From positions 4,495,001 through 4,559,000 of the forward strand of contig NC_037644.1 in NCBI RefSeq assembly GCF_003254395.2: a DNA stretch of 64,000 nucleotides, written 5' to 3'. Source of the DNA: Apis mellifera. Taxonomy: Eukaryota > Arthropoda > Insecta > Hymenoptera > Apidae. The notes below the pieces were generated by a model. That model did not search any database. It worked only from the letters and a program-made list of their open reading frames with translations, and had not been told where the DNA came from. Both the position numbers and the translations under genes were made by a program. This document shows, piece by piece, positions 28,006 through 41,093 of this stretch (within the stretch, counting starts at the first letter, position 1; each line of letters starts with the position of its first letter).

Positions 28006-29141
28006 CAGGTTTATCTATTAGCTGTGGCATCGGTTTCAATCATCCCAGAGCTTTTTTAAAATACGTTTCATTGATGACACAGTCTCTTTTAAAACTTTCT
28101 ATACCGTTCAATGAATACCCAAAGGAAACATTTGCGGCATGTTATGCTTTATTGCTTTAAAAAAGATAATGCAAATGATACAAAGAAGATTTGTCCTGTT
28201 TACGGGAATGGTATTACGACTACCACATTACAATTGATTCGAAAAATGAAGGCTGCAGCGCCCATCCAGCAACGATGGATCAAGGTCATGTACGTTGAAA
28301 ATCCGTGATATAATAGTGTATGCGAGATAGTAGATATCACTAATATTCCCAAAACAACATAATCATCTGATCAGAATGGGATTATATCAATCGATGTAAA
28401 GTTTGAGTTTATGAAGCTACAGCTATTGATAGAGATCGACTTTATGAACTTCATCTCTATGTGCGATTTCCTTCTTCAGTGACATGAAAAAGATCTTTTT
28501 TTAAAGAGGGTTGTCACTGGAGATGAGATTTGGATTTTGTATTAAAATGTGCATCGAAAATGCAATTGATTTAAGGACAATAGACTTTCAATTGTCGCGA
28601 ATCCTGGATTTCATCCGAAGAAAGTTCTTTTCTCCATTTGATAGGATTGGAAAGGTGTAGTTTATGAGCTCCTTTCTCAAGGTGAAACCATCAATTTTAG
28701 AAAATGTTGCAATTAACTTGATAAATTGAAAGACACTATAGCAGAAAAATGACCAAAATTGGCGAATCGATGAGGCTATCATGACAATGAAAACCGCATA
28801 TTGCATTGACTAAGAGAAAAGTTGTTAATTTGATTGAGACGTTTTATCGAATATTTTGTATCCTAAATCTTCCATTTGTCTATTACTTTTTCCTGTTATT
28901 AAAAAATTCTTTCCATAAATGTTTCCAATCCATAAATGAAATAAAAACGCACTTTAAAAAATATTTTGCAAATAAACCCCAACAATGTTGGAAAAAGGAA
29001 ATAATGAAGCCTTCTGATGGAAAGATGGAAGAAAGTCATAGAGCAGAACGATTCATATATAACACAATAAATTAACCTTAAACAATAAATATCACGTATT
29101 CATTTCGTATTAAAAAAAAGAAAAAAACTTATGGGACATAC
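28006..29141 (+). mobile_element. Degraded mariner-family transposon, second lineage
   Basis: About 1.1 kb with mariner transposase blocks in the correct order on the + strand. They are an N-terminal block starting at 28111, a VVTGDE-like catalytic block at 28510-28527, an HDN-like block near 28780, and a C-terminal block ending near 29075. The ends are tentative: TA at 28004-28005 followed by CAGGTTTATCTATTAGCT, and on the right a sequence whose reverse complement reads GTCCCATAAGTTT next to TA. They match each other only partly, so the outer limits may be off by tens of bases. Residue choices differ from mariner 1, so it is a separate lineage and much older. Confidence 0.85.
28111..29075 (+). 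pseudogene. Mariner transposase pseudogene, heavily decayed
   Basis: The ATG at 28111 opens a 65-codon N-terminal piece with the mariner-like HLRHVMLYCFKKDNA and ICPVYGNG segments. It ends at TGA 28306-28308. Downstream the same frame carries LFLKRVVTGDEIW with the first catalytic Asp at 28522-28524, FHPKKVLFSI, DWKGVVYELLSQGETINF, QLDKLKDTIAEK and an HDN motif with the second Asp at 28783-28785. In-frame stops are numerous, at least ten between 28540 and 28820. The C-terminal piece continues in another frame (from 28806), where LPFVYYFF stands in place of the family's APSDY: the third catalytic position reads Val (GTC, 28878-28880). SINEIKTHFKKYFANKPQ follows. The interval between the second and third aspartate blocks is shortened and scrambled. 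Clearly inactive. Confidence 0.88.
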
Positions 29142-29939
29142 TAATATATCTAATAAAAATAAAATAATATATAATTTTTTTTTTTACAAAAATTATAATT
29201 TCTTTAAAAAACACAAAATGAATCATTATATTAAAATATAATATTAAGATATTAAAAACAATTTCTCAATGGAAAAAATATATTGAAAATATCATGATAG
29301 TTTTTATTTGATATTAAATGTTAAGAATATAATTTTAAAATATATGTATAATGTGAATTAAGCTACAATTTATTATTGAATGAAAAAAATACAAAATAAA
29401 AATTCACCAAAATTTCTACATTTCTACAAATATATATTTTTTAAAAAGATGGGTTTGTTATATATCTTAATATCTTTTTTCATATATCTACATTAAATTT
29501 TTTTACATATATAAATTTTTGCTAATATAGTAAAATATTGAATAATTAATAGTATTGAATGCAAAAATTGAATGCAAGACAGCTTCATATTAAAATTGAA
29601 ATATTATTATATATTTAAGAAAAAAAGTAAGTTCATATTATTGTATAAGTTCTTCAATTTCTTAATTTCCTTTTCTGTTATAATAAAAATGGAGTCACCT
29701 AAATATATCATTATTAAATTATATATAATATCATTAAATATATCATTATTTTGATATAAGAAAATAAGTTTTAGGATGTAATGATATTTATTGAATTCTG
29801 TTGCAAATAATATTCTGTTGCAAATATATGAAAATATATTTAAATAATTAAAGATAATGATATAACAAAATAATATCAATAATAAATACAAGTTTTCTTT
29901 GTTTTTTTAAAATATTTCTGTAACTATATAACTATAACA
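29142..29939. other. AT-rich non-coding stretch
   Basis: No gene seen. A 17-bp two-copy repeat (ATTCTGTTGCAAATAAT) lies at 29795-29827. The overlapping antisense frames of 60 and 94 codons around 29572-29891 encode only A/T-biased residues. Confidence 0.65.
29795..29827 (+). repeat. Two-copy 17-bp tandem repeat
   Basis: ATTCTGTTGCAAATA occurs twice at a 17-bp offset. Confidence 0.85.
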
Positions 29940-30370
29940 ATGGTTACAACATTCTTAACATTCTTTCGGTTATCCAATATTCGAAAAAAGAAACGTAAAC
30001 ACTTGGAATAATTGACTGTATAAGATTTATTATTTCATAAGAATTAATTTTACATCAATGTAAGACTTCCCGATTTGAAAATATCATGCAAATAATCTAG
30101 ATGAACGAATCAGGTTAAGTAAAGGTCGTGATTGACGTCACAGGGAGTTGATTGAACGGAGGAGAACATACATGTAAACGGAAATTTTTCATGAATTTTT
30201 AAACAGATTGTTCCATTTTCGTGAACTCAATTATTAACTGAAAATAATTCCAACTAATTCGTGTCACGCGAGTAAACTAATAAGCTATGTAATTTTCGCA
30301 ATTACTTATAGCGAACAGACATGTTTACATTTCGTTTGCGAATATTTGTCAAGGCTATTTCCTTTGCGAT
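29940..30370. other. GC-raised island with a perfect CRE palindrome
   Basis: Mixed-composition DNA with TGACGTCA (CREB/ATF consensus) at 30133-30140 in a locally GC-rich patch (GTCGTGATTGACGTCACAGG). No open frame. A perfect CRE is expected about 0.1 times in a window of this composition, so I list it as a plausible regulatory site. Confidence 0.4.
30133..30140. promoter_or_regulatory. TGACGTCA, CRE-type palindrome
   Basis: Exact match to the CREB/ATF consensus. No nearby coding exon is visible, so its target is unknown. Confidence 0.4.
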
Positions 30371-32325
30371 ATTATTGCAATATTTATATATATTAGCAAA
30401 TACAATAACTATTAATACAATAAGTAATACAATAATATAATAATTAAATTTATTTTAAATTAAAAATTATTTTAAATTAAATTATTTTATTTAGAAATAT
30501 TATATTTTATACATATATATATATATATATTTAATACTTGTAATAGAATGATTTACGAAAACTATCATTCACTAAAATATCAATTAATAAATATTCAGAT
30601 TCTATTAAAATTTCGTTTATGGATTTCGTAAATGGATTTTTTCAGTATTAATCACAATATTCTCATATAACGAAAGTAAACATTTTTTCAAATAATCTTT
30701 TATCAATCCATTTATGTAATATCATGATTTTATATTTATAACAAGTTGTTTTTCTTCATCATTCTTGATATTATAATTTATTTATTTATCGATGATTTTT
30801 TGATAAAATAATTGATGGAAAAACTAATCACAAGCCGCAATTTTTTGTTCTCTTTTTTTCTTCTTTTTTCTTCATTTTATCTTTCTTTTCACTTTTTCAT
30901 TCTTACAAATAACTTGTCTTTTCTTTCAATCTTTACATTGATTTGTTAAATTTGTTCCTAATTTTTAAATTTTTCTATATTTCAATGACTTTACGAAATT
31001 ATGTGTCAGAAAAATTCTTCTTTCAGAAAGAAAAGTTCCATGAGAAAAATTACAAGTTCAACCGTATTTTTTACAATATATAATAAAATATGATTGAAAT
31101 TTTGCAAAAATATGATGCTTTTCGGATAGAAATTAATGAAGTTTCTTTCATTATATTTTTTTTCAGTATTCAACATTAAACGGATAATAATCAGATGAAT
31201 ATTAGTTAAAAAAATTAATTTCTATTTAAAAAGATGATTATTCTTATTTGATATTCTTATTATAAAAATGATTATTTAATATTTTAACGATGTTCGAATC
31301 AATATAATAATAATTGAATGAACAATAAGGAAGTTTTTTTTTAATTTTTTATATATTAATTTCTGTATTTCTTTAATTGTAAACAGTTATTATTATTTTT
31401 AAAATAATATAATTAAAAATAATATATTTATTTATCGTAATAATAAAAAATTATGAAATTTTTTGATTGAATTTTTTCATGAAAATATTTGTAACATTAG
31501 CTAAATGGAAATGTGCCTGCTAATTATCTTGATTATATTCTTATAGATTTTTATATGTCAAGATAATATGGAAAATCTAAATCCAATTCCCAATTCATAT
31601 TATTTTAATAATTTTTTTTTTTATTTTTTATAGAATATCATATTATATATTCCTCAAGATCTTCTCATATTTTTCATATATATGTATTATATTCAATTTT
31701 GAATCGCTTATAAATTGCAATAAAAAAAAACTTTTTTTCAATATTAAATCAAATTCACATCAATTTTTTCAAATGGTTATATATATTATATATTTTTAAT
31801 TTTTTTAAAATTGTAGCTAATATCAAAATGAATTCAATGTTATACTATATATTCATAACAATGTATTATATATATATTTTAAATGACTCTGAATGAAGAA
31901 ATGAGTAAATCAAAAGAAACATTATCGTTGGTGTTATCGATTCGTCGCTTCAGAAGTAATGTTGATATTTTTTATGTTTCTGAGTAAATGACAATAGCAG
32001 TATGCAATACCAAGTGATAAATATATATATACACATCTTTTATATTATTAAGGTTGTCATTCAGTTCCCAAAAGTTCTCTAGATGTCAAATGAGACAGAA
32101 CATAGTTCAAATATATTCATCTGAAATTTAAAATATATACAAATATTGTATTTACGATCGTAATGTAATGTAGTTTAAACATTATAGTCATATTTATAAT
32201 ATATTATGTAATTTAAAATATAAACATTGTATTTTACTTAATAGCTATCCTTGAAAATGTTTTCTTAATAATGAAAACAGATTAAATTGCATTTCTTGTA
32301 TTCAATCAAAACATATACAAACATA

Positions 32326-32329
<4 letters not shown>

Positions 32330-32366
<37 letters not shown>
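32330..32366. repeat. (AT)n microsatellite
   Basis: About 18 uninterrupted dinucleotide units, flanked by GTACAT and TATACGTAC. Confidence 0.95.
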
Positions 32367-32375
<9 letters not shown>

Positions 32376-34051
32376 CGTACAAATGAAAAAAATATACATT
32401 TTTAAATAAAAATAAAATTTCTTATTTAAATATTTTTTATTTAAAGCTGTTAAATGGAAAAGAGAAAAGTATGAGAATTAAAGTATGAGAAATTAAATTT
32501 AAATTTAAATCATTTAATGCATTAATTTTTGAAAAAAATTAATTGGAATTCCATATTATCACTTTTTTCACTTTCTACATAACTTTCTATGTAATTTTCT
32601 ATATAATTATATATAAAATGTTAATATATTCATAATACTTTTGAAAATTTATAATTATAATAATATGTAATATCATAAAAAATATATTATAAACAATTGA
32701 AATTTACGTTAGACAAAGCAAGATGGTAATAAAATGAGACCATCTATTTTCATCACATTAATATTATATACTCTACCTCACTATCTAATATAAGCTTAGT
32801 AAAACTGCTATTAAAATATTAAGTTTGAATGTCGTTACAATTCAATCCTGGTATAAAACTTTTACTTTTATCTAGCATAACCAATATACATAATTCATAG
32901 AAAGATAAAATGGAACTTTCATCTTAGATTATATTTTTCATACATTTTTCAAATCTTTAAATTATTGTTGGTTGTTAGATTAAAATTCAATCGCTATAAA
33001 ATCTTATAATCTTTTAAATATTAAAATTTAAACGTGTGTTATCAAATTATATTGTTGTAATATACTATAATATTTTTTATACGTTTATGTTTGTATTTTA
33101 TTTTATAAAAATATATTTAATAAAATATGATGTAATCATAATTTTGAAAATATTATAAATACGATGGTGATAAGTTTTACCAAATGATATTTTATAAAAC
33201 TAAAATATCTTTCGAATCTTATAAATCTAAATTAATCCTAAGCTAAAAAAAAATTCCAATGTAAATCAAATGCTTAAGAAAATTATGTAAAATTACAATA
33301 TTAGTGTTAAAAATATTTTTACATATATTTCTAAAATTAGATTACTTGATAAGATTTATATACTATTATATAGAAAATTGTTTAAAAATCATATCTTTAA
33401 TATATTTCAAGATTATTGAAATCGAAGTGTGATATATCCTTTCTTATGTAATTATTGAAAAGATTAATATAATATATATGGAAATAGATATTTATATATA
33501 ATTTAAAAAATTTAAATATATAAAAATATACAAAATATATAAGTAATTAAAATATTTGATATTATATTTTTACATAAAACAAATTTTTATTCAGTTGTAT
33601 TCATAAAATTATTTTATATAAATATATATAGTTTAATAAATCCTACTTAATCAAATTCACAATATTCAAATTAATTGAGAGAGAAGAAATTACATACATC
33701 ATAAATATCTGTATTTCTTAAGTATGTTTGTTTTTTTCGTCTCATTGATACATCATTAAATTGATCTCGAACAATCTAATAAAAATTTAATAAAAATCTA
33801 ATAATAATCATTATTTCCTATAATGCAAATTAAAGAAAAAAATATATAATAACTCATTTACAATTCTTTCTTCAATTTTCTTGCGAATAAACAAAACTTC
33901 ATTTACTTATTCAATTATGAAAGATCAATTTATATTTCATCTTAATATATTATTCCAAAACAAAAGAAGAAAAAGAAATTTCATTAGCTTAAAACTTATT
34001 ATTTTTTTCATATTGAATATCTTTGAAACGAAAAAAGTTTCTGCAAAAACT

Positions 34052-34179
34052 TTGATTCATCAAATGTAGAGATAACAATAATAAAAACAATCATATAAGA
34101 ATAACAATGATAATTATTGATTCATCAAATGTAGAGATAACAATAATAAAAACAATCATATAAGAATAACAATGATAAT
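34052..34179 (+). repeat. Two-copy 65-bp tandem duplication
   Basis: TTGATTCATCAAATGTAGAG begins both copies (34052 and 34117). Identity appears complete over at least 63 bp, so the duplication is recent. Its unit contains a short TGATTCATCA-type palindrome. Confidence 0.95.
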
Positions 34180-34379
34180 AATAACAGTAATTCGAGAAAT
34201 GATCCCAACAGTAGTTTTGTATTTTTTTTTCAGTTTATCTATTTATTATTGTGATTCAATTTTGTAATTATCAATCAACTATGCAATATCAATATAATTT
34301 ATTAACATTTCACCTCAGAATTTGTTATTGTTAACCTTTCTTATAGGCTTCACGTAAGATAATAATAAATTCATAATAC

Positions 34380-34610
34380 ATTTTTCTATTATCTGTGAAC
34401 CAGCGTGCGCACACGACAGCATATCAAAGTGAACATTCGGGACCTCTGTATCAGCGTGTAATGCATCGTTTGCTAGCAAATCATTCTATCGGAAATGCAG
34501 GTTACAGACTAGCTCTCTAAATGCTCTTCTCTACTGATTCGTGCAAAATTATTGATTTTCGAACAGCCAATTGCAATATGAGACTCTCTTTAATAAAAAC
34601 GCTTCTCTCA
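34380..34610. other. GC-raised island
   Basis: Contains GTGCGCAC near 34404, TTTGCTAGCAAA (12-bp palindrome) at 34469-34480 and mixed sequence with no long frame. Possibly regulatory; no gene seen. Confidence 0.4.
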
Positions 34611-37209
34611 TGTGTATATTGCAGATCATAAATATAAATAATAATTTTTAAAATAAGAAATAAAAATCTTTTCACAAAATCAACTTAGATAAATTAGATT
34701 GTTAAATATGAATAATATAAATATGATTCAAAAGTCAATTCAAATTTTTCCTAAAAGTAATTTAAAGTAAAATTAATATTTATTTTATTTTATTTTTTAT
34801 TTTTATTAAATAATTAAAAATATTTAAAGAATATTAAAATATTAAGAATATTTAATAATTAAAAAAAGTTTTTATTTTTAAAACTTTGAGTTATATTTAA
34901 GTCGCTTTGAATCAATTATATTTAAATCAAGAATATTTATCGACTATAAATATATAAATAAGTAACTTTTATACATGAAAAAATTGCAAATATACAAATG
35001 CAAATATAAAAAAATATAATATATAATACATAATGAATGATATGCTATATATTATATAAGTATATTTGAAATTTTATTTTACAAATACGTAAAAATTATT
35101 TTAATTAAACATGTTTCAATATAGATTTGAAAAAATTGATCGAAAAAATTTTTTATATGTAATGAATTATTTAAATATTAATTTTATGATATATTATTCA
35201 GACAATTTTTATTGTATTTTATTATTCGCATTTATATACATATATTACAGGATAAATGAAAAATTAAGAAAAACTTTACATAAATTCATTCAAAATATAA
35301 TATAATAAATATAATAAAAAATAATTAATCAAAAAATATAAAGAAGTTTATTTGTTAAACAAATGTATATTTTTCTATATTTATTTTTTTTCTATAAATA
35401 ATAATTATAAAAAATAATATATAAAATAATCAATATAAATTTAAAAAATATTATTTATTTCTTATTTTCAAATAATCATTTTTGATGTACATTTAGAAAC
35501 TTATTATTATTTTAATTAATATTTTCATACATTATATTTTAATAAATATTTTTCATTGATGTATTTATCACTATAACTATGAAATAAATTCAATTATTTC
35601 AACAAAATATTTCATTTTAACAAAATTATTTCAATATTTTTTACTTAAAATATAAGCATTATATTTAATCATAAATATTTAAATAAAATATAATCAATTT
35701 ATAATAATTTAAATGAATTTTAATAAATTGTACAAAGTAATAACAAATTAGATGTAATAATATTGAAATATTATGATAATAAAAATAAATATACTTTATT
35801 TAAAATAAAATATCAAATTACTTTTCATAATAAAAAAATTAATTCAAATATTGCATTATTATTACAAATATTTATTATTTGTTTATAATTATTTATACAT
35901 GCATTTATTATTACAAATAATGTAAGAAAAATTACTTTATTTCATGCAAAGTACAAATTACTTCCAAATATTTTATTCATAATTATTATTTATTCAAATA
36001 AATAAACAAATAATTTGATATTAAAGATTATAATATATATAAAATATGTATATGTATAATATAAATAAAGTTATCTAATATTTTATTTAAATAAGTCAAT
36101 TTTTATTGAGATAAGTCATACTTATATTATTATAAATTATTAGCAAATGATTTGTTAAATATTTCTATTTAATATTTATATAAAAATTATAAAAAAAATA
36201 TAAATAAATTAGATTAGATAAGATTAAGCATATAATATGGAATAATATTTATTAAAGATTTATATTAAAAATTTATTATAAAGTTAAATAATAATAAAAA
36301 CAAAGTTATTTCATATACATACATTTAACTTCATATTTAATTTCAATTTAAATTTTTTAAAATTATATATAATTTGAAGCAAAATAAATAGAGCCTTTAC
36401 ACGATGCAATTATTTGAAAATTTGCAAAGCAAGAAATCGAATATCCATCATTAGTTAAACTAAATATAAAACATAACAACAAAAAGAGAATAAAAAATAT
36501 TTCAAATTTATCAATTTTATATATTATCAATCATATTTAATTGATATAAATATAGAATTTATCAAATTTGAAATCAATTTTATAATATCAATTTTAGTAG
36601 ATATAGACTATCATGAAATTGCAATATATATATATAAAACAATGAGTATATTTTAGAAATTAAAAAATTATATAAAAAAAATAAATATTTTTTAATAATA
36701 TAATAAATTTTTATTAGAATATTTTAAATATTTCAAAATTAAAAATTATTTAACTTTTGTTATTTACAAATAGAGAGAAATTAAAAGAATTAAATTAAAT
36801 AAATTAAAAAATTGAAATTAAAAATCAGAAATTTAAAAAAATATTGGGAATTATATTATTTCTCAATATGTTTCAAAAAACATATTCAGTTAGTTAGCAG
36901 ATAAATATCGAATTAGAATTAATAATATTTTAATTTATATCATGAAAGAATATTTCATTTTCTTTGTTAGTATTTTTATATTACTCATATTATTTTTTAA
37001 TTTTATGCAGAATGATAATAGTAATATTACATATAATACAAATTAATCAAAAAATAAACCAAAAATCTTTGATCTTGAATACTGTTTTTCAATGCAAGAT
37101 TTCCTATTTATTATTGGATGATATCGATTAAATCCAACGATGGATTCAAAAGTTTAAATAAGAATTATAAAAATATTCATGCATTTATCAAATTATATTT
37201 TATTTTATC
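34611..37209. other. AT-rich non-coding stretch
   Basis: I see nothing beyond A/T sequence and short chance frames. Confidence 0.7.
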
Positions 37210-37470
37210 CGCAAACAGGAAGAGAAGTAAAAATAGAGAGAAAAACGAAGCATCGAACTTGCAAGTTCACAAATTGGAAAAACCAGCCTCCGGGACACTT
37301 TTCTGGAAACTGCGCTTAAAAGTACTATCTTTTACCTACTAAACTCTTTGCGGTGAAGAAACATATAGGAAAAAAGAAACATCAACCACCGCTGAGTATT
37401 TGATTCGTACAATAAACATGTTCGCAAGTTTGTTGCACACTGTTTCGAGATCCTTTCTTGGTCGAATCAA
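37210..37470. other. GC-raised island
   Basis: Mixed sequence with GAACTTGCAAGTTC (14-bp palindrome, 37255-37268). A forward frame of 74 codons ends at 37342 with a basic C-terminal half (NRKRSKNREKNEASNLQVHK), but its first half is A/T-biased and no domain is recognised. Weak at best. Confidence 0.35.
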
Positions 37471-38689
37471 AAAAGTTAAATCGTTTATCAAAGAAAAAAA
37501 ATTCTGTTTGTAAAAATAAAAATTTTTATATGTGAGAAATAATGTAATTTATCATGCAAATAATTTAAATGTGAAAAAATGTTGAATTTCAAAAGTAGAT
37601 ATTAAATACTACATATATTCACAAATTATTTACGTTTAATGTGCATTATAATGGAAATTTTTGTATGTCTTAAGAGATATTTCATATTTTCGAGAATTAT
37701 TAAATTTAGATTATTTGAAAAAAATTTTATGTCAAAATATATTGCATAAATTTATTTTTTTTAAATTATTTAAATATTGCGAATTTAATTTGAATTAAGC
37801 AAAATTTTCAATATTAAAATTTATAATAATGAAATTAATATTTGTAATATATATATGTTATTATTAATTTTAAATATTGAAAAAAATTAATAAAAGATTC
37901 GATTTCATATAAACTCGTAGGCTTTTATCACGATATGTATTCAATTATAAAGTATTCATCGGATGCAATACATATCTAATTTCGTAATATTATCTTGTTC
38001 AACGAATAAGCAATTCGTATAATTATTATATGAATGTTGACCAAGGTTATTATACGAAATCAGAATGACAATTTCGAATTTCATGAAAATCGTCATCTCA
38101 AATGCTCCTATAAATGTATATATACGATCGATATCTGTTATATATGATTATTTACGAATTGTTGTGTGAAAGGACGGATTTATAAATCGCAATAGATAAA
38201 TTGCTGTGTGAAAAAGATTTTAGAAGATCTTTTTAAAATTTCACAAAAAAGATAAAATTATTAAATCTTTCAAAAATATAAATAAAAATTGAAAGAATTA
38301 ATACTAAAAACAAAAATTTATAATTAGTATTAAAAACCTATTAAATTATAATTTTATAACTTTCGAAAAATCTAATTCAGATTTCTATATCACTTCTTTT
38401 AATAGTATATATAATACTATAAATTATATAATTTTATCATTATATTATTATATATTACTTTAGCACTTAAATAACATATGAAATAACATCGAAAAAACAA
38501 AATATAGAAAAATATTCTGGTTATACTTAAATAAAACTCATCATACAGAATTGTCAAAAAAACACTAGCAATAAGAGAATTGCCAAACTTTTTCTAATCA
38601 CAAATATTTTTTTCTTATCACAAATAAGTTATCATAAGATTAAACCAATAAACAACAAAAGCGGATAGTAATCTGAGAAAAATAAAAAA
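37471..38689. other. AT-rich non-coding stretch
   Basis: Slightly mixed sequence around 37900-38220. No gene seen. Confidence 0.65.
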
Positions 38690-38950
38690 AAATTATTTCC
38701 TCTGTTAGTTGGAAACAAGCGTTACCACCAATTTTTAACCAGTTCTTCCTTTTCTTCACCCCAATTTTCTCTTCAGTTTTCTTACCGCATGTTCATGTTT
38801 AGTCTACGTAGGCCACCACGTGGCAATTCTCCACGCAGGGAACCTTCGCATTTTATCGTGAAACAACTAAGGAAAGAGAAGGGGAAAAATAGACGCGACT
38901 AAAAGATCGTTCGTAACTCGACGCATGTTTAACGAAAGTGCACGTTTTTT
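38690..38950. other. GC-raised island with E-box
   Basis: Contains GCCAC-CAC-GTGGC, an inverted repeat centred on CCACGTGG (38816-38823), and TACGTA just before it. The left part is pyrimidine-rich and the right part purine-rich. No coding frame seen. Confidence 0.4.
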
Positions 38951-40544
38951 TTTATATTATTTCTTCTTTATCTTAATATCTTTTTCTCACCATTTGTGAG
39001 ATTTATTTTTTCAACGAAATGAAAACTGTTGTAATTAAACAGGTTAAACTAAAATTAATGCTGCAATTTCACTATAGATTTATGAAAAAAATAAAAAATA
39101 ATATACATGGAAATATGGCGATAAATCTTTATCTTTCGTATAATAAATAAATCTTCTATGGAAGAGTATGATAATATTATAAGCTACGAAAATTTGCTTT
39201 TATATTATAAATATATTATGTATTATATATATTTTATATATATTATATAAATATTATAAAAATATATAATTCATTATCAATCATATTGTTTTATTTTAAT
39301 AAATTTAATAATGATGAAATTATTATTAATTATTAAATTATTAAATTAATAATTACTATATTATTTATTTTGATTATTTTCATCGTGTAAGAAATTCAGA
39401 AATAGTTTCGATTGTTTATATCGAAGTTTAAATTTGAGCCAATCAATCTGATAATTATATTTATATTTTAGCATTTATGTTGCAATATATGTATCTGAAG
39501 GATCCATGGAATGTCCAAGTTCGGTATAAAATATACGTGGATACTATAGTGGATGACTATAGTGATATTTACTCATTATATCTTGTTTATATAAACAGTT
39601 GAGAAATGATAGTCGCATATATTCTTATGTATATTATATTTATAGATATAATATATATCTATAAAATAATTCAATTAATAATATTGAAAGTTTTTCGCAA
39701 ATAAACTTGAAAAAAAATTAAGATCGATCATTAAATATATATATAAAGAAAAGATATTCAAAATAATGTTTACAATATATTTCAAATTCATTACAATTGA
39801 TGAGAAAACAGCTAATTGGCAAATTCACATTTGAGTATTTTTTAAAAAATGGAATAATACGAATAAAAAAAAGATAATTTTACGTAATATAATCAAAACT
39901 ATAATATAATATTTTCAAGTTTCAATTTAGAAAAAATCGAACTTAAAATGAACTTGTCAATTAAACTTGCCAATTCATATTAATTTTAATTAATGAAATA
40001 TGTTGTAAAGAGTATTTCTTTGAGCAATTTTTCTACATATAATATATTTTCTACATATAATTTATTCGATTTCATTTTCAAAATATTTATAATAAACAAA
40101 AATTTGTTTATTATATTGAATTTTATTTATGTATACGATATATAATTGTTATCTCTTTATACAAATATATCACGATACAAAATATATAATATATTGATAT
40201 TATCATATCATCATAAATAATGCATATGCTGTTACAAATGTTCAAATATTAGAATTCAATAATCAAATCAAAAATTTTTAATGAATAATTCGAAAACTAA
40301 AACCAACCATCGATTGGTGTGTAAAGAAAAAATCGCTCAAAATAATGCTCTTAGCAATATATTTCAAATTCACTAGTAATCACAAATTGATAATTTCATA
40401 AAGTAAATCTTATGAAACATTAGAGAAAAAAAAAAAAAAAATTTCAAAAAAGAAGGCATTCTTTAAAGAAGAAATGAAAAAATTTTTTTAAGATCAAAAA
40501 ATAATAATTTATATGAATCAAATATTTTAATGTGAATGTGTTTC
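38951..40544. other. AT-rich non-coding stretch
   Basis: No gene seen. Confidence 0.7.
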
Positions 40545-40690
40545 CAAACAGGCATTGTACTCAAGTCACGTGCGATTTCGAGTCAAATGTTGATCGTTTT
40601 CATGGGATATCGTTGACGTCATCAACTAAACCATCATTTTAACCACTGGAGCAATGACCACATTCGTGGCAATACTGCTTATTCACAATT
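40545..40690 (+). promoter_or_regulatory. Candidate promoter-proximal region: CACGTG plus TGACGTCA
   Basis: A GC-raised block with a CACGTG E-box at 40567-40572 and a perfect CRE TGACGTCA at 40614-40621, 70 bases before a candidate first coding exon. CRE and E-box sites just above a start codon are usual in genes of neurosecretory cells, which fits the signal-peptide-like exon, but that link is inference. No clear TATA box is seen. A TCAGTC match to the insect initiator lies at 40695-40700, inside the candidate exon, and would compete with the coding reading. Confidence 0.35.
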
Positions 40691-40753
40691 ATGCTCAGTC
40701 GACAATTCGTATTAAAACAACTCACTTATGTATTTACATTAATCGTTTTAATG
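40691..40753 (+). CDS. Candidate first coding exon encoding a signal peptide
   Basis: ATG at 40691 has A at -3 and opens 21 codons beginning MLSRQFVLKQ and continuing into the hydrophobic stretch LTYVFTLIVLM. The short basic N-terminus followed by an 11-residue hydrophobic core is the layout of a secretory signal peptide. After codon 21 comes GTAAGTAA, an excellent 5' splice site in phase 0, at 40754. Without splicing the frame runs into A/T-biased codons. Many insect secreted peptides and neuropeptide precursors have such a first exon, with the cleavage site in the next one. No downstream exon was identified, and GTAAGT alone is expected many times in this window. The protein is not recognised. 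Confidence 0.3.
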
Positions 40754-40995
40754 GTAAGTAATTTTAAGAAATCGATTTATTTTGAAATTAAAATTATTAG
40801 TTTAAATATTATTTTAATATTTAACATTTTTTAATAAAATTGTTTAATATTAATTTTAATATAGAAAAATTCTAATTATTTCATTTGAATTTTTAATGAG
40901 ATTTTCGAAATTTGATATCTTAAAAATTCACTTTAATAATATAAATATAATTAATTAGATATAATAGATATAATAGATATACATATATATATATA

Positions 40996-41021
40996 TATAA
41001 AATATTCCTTTTGTTGAAATA

Positions 41022-41070
<49 letters not shown>

Positions 41071-41093
41071 TCCTTTTGTTGAAATAATTAATA
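40996..41093 (+). repeat. 65-bp-period duplication with (TA)n
   Basis: ATAAAATATTCCTTTTGTTG plus AAATAATTAATA occurs twice at an exact 65-bp offset, with a (TA)n run between the copies. Probably a duplication of the unique segment together with part of the microsatellite. Confidence 0.9.

Larger units (their letters stand above)
30371..34379. other. Long AT-rich non-coding stretch
   Basis: I see no gene. Contains the (TA)n tract 32330-32366 and the 65-bp duplication at 34052-34179, listed separately. Confidence 0.65.
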
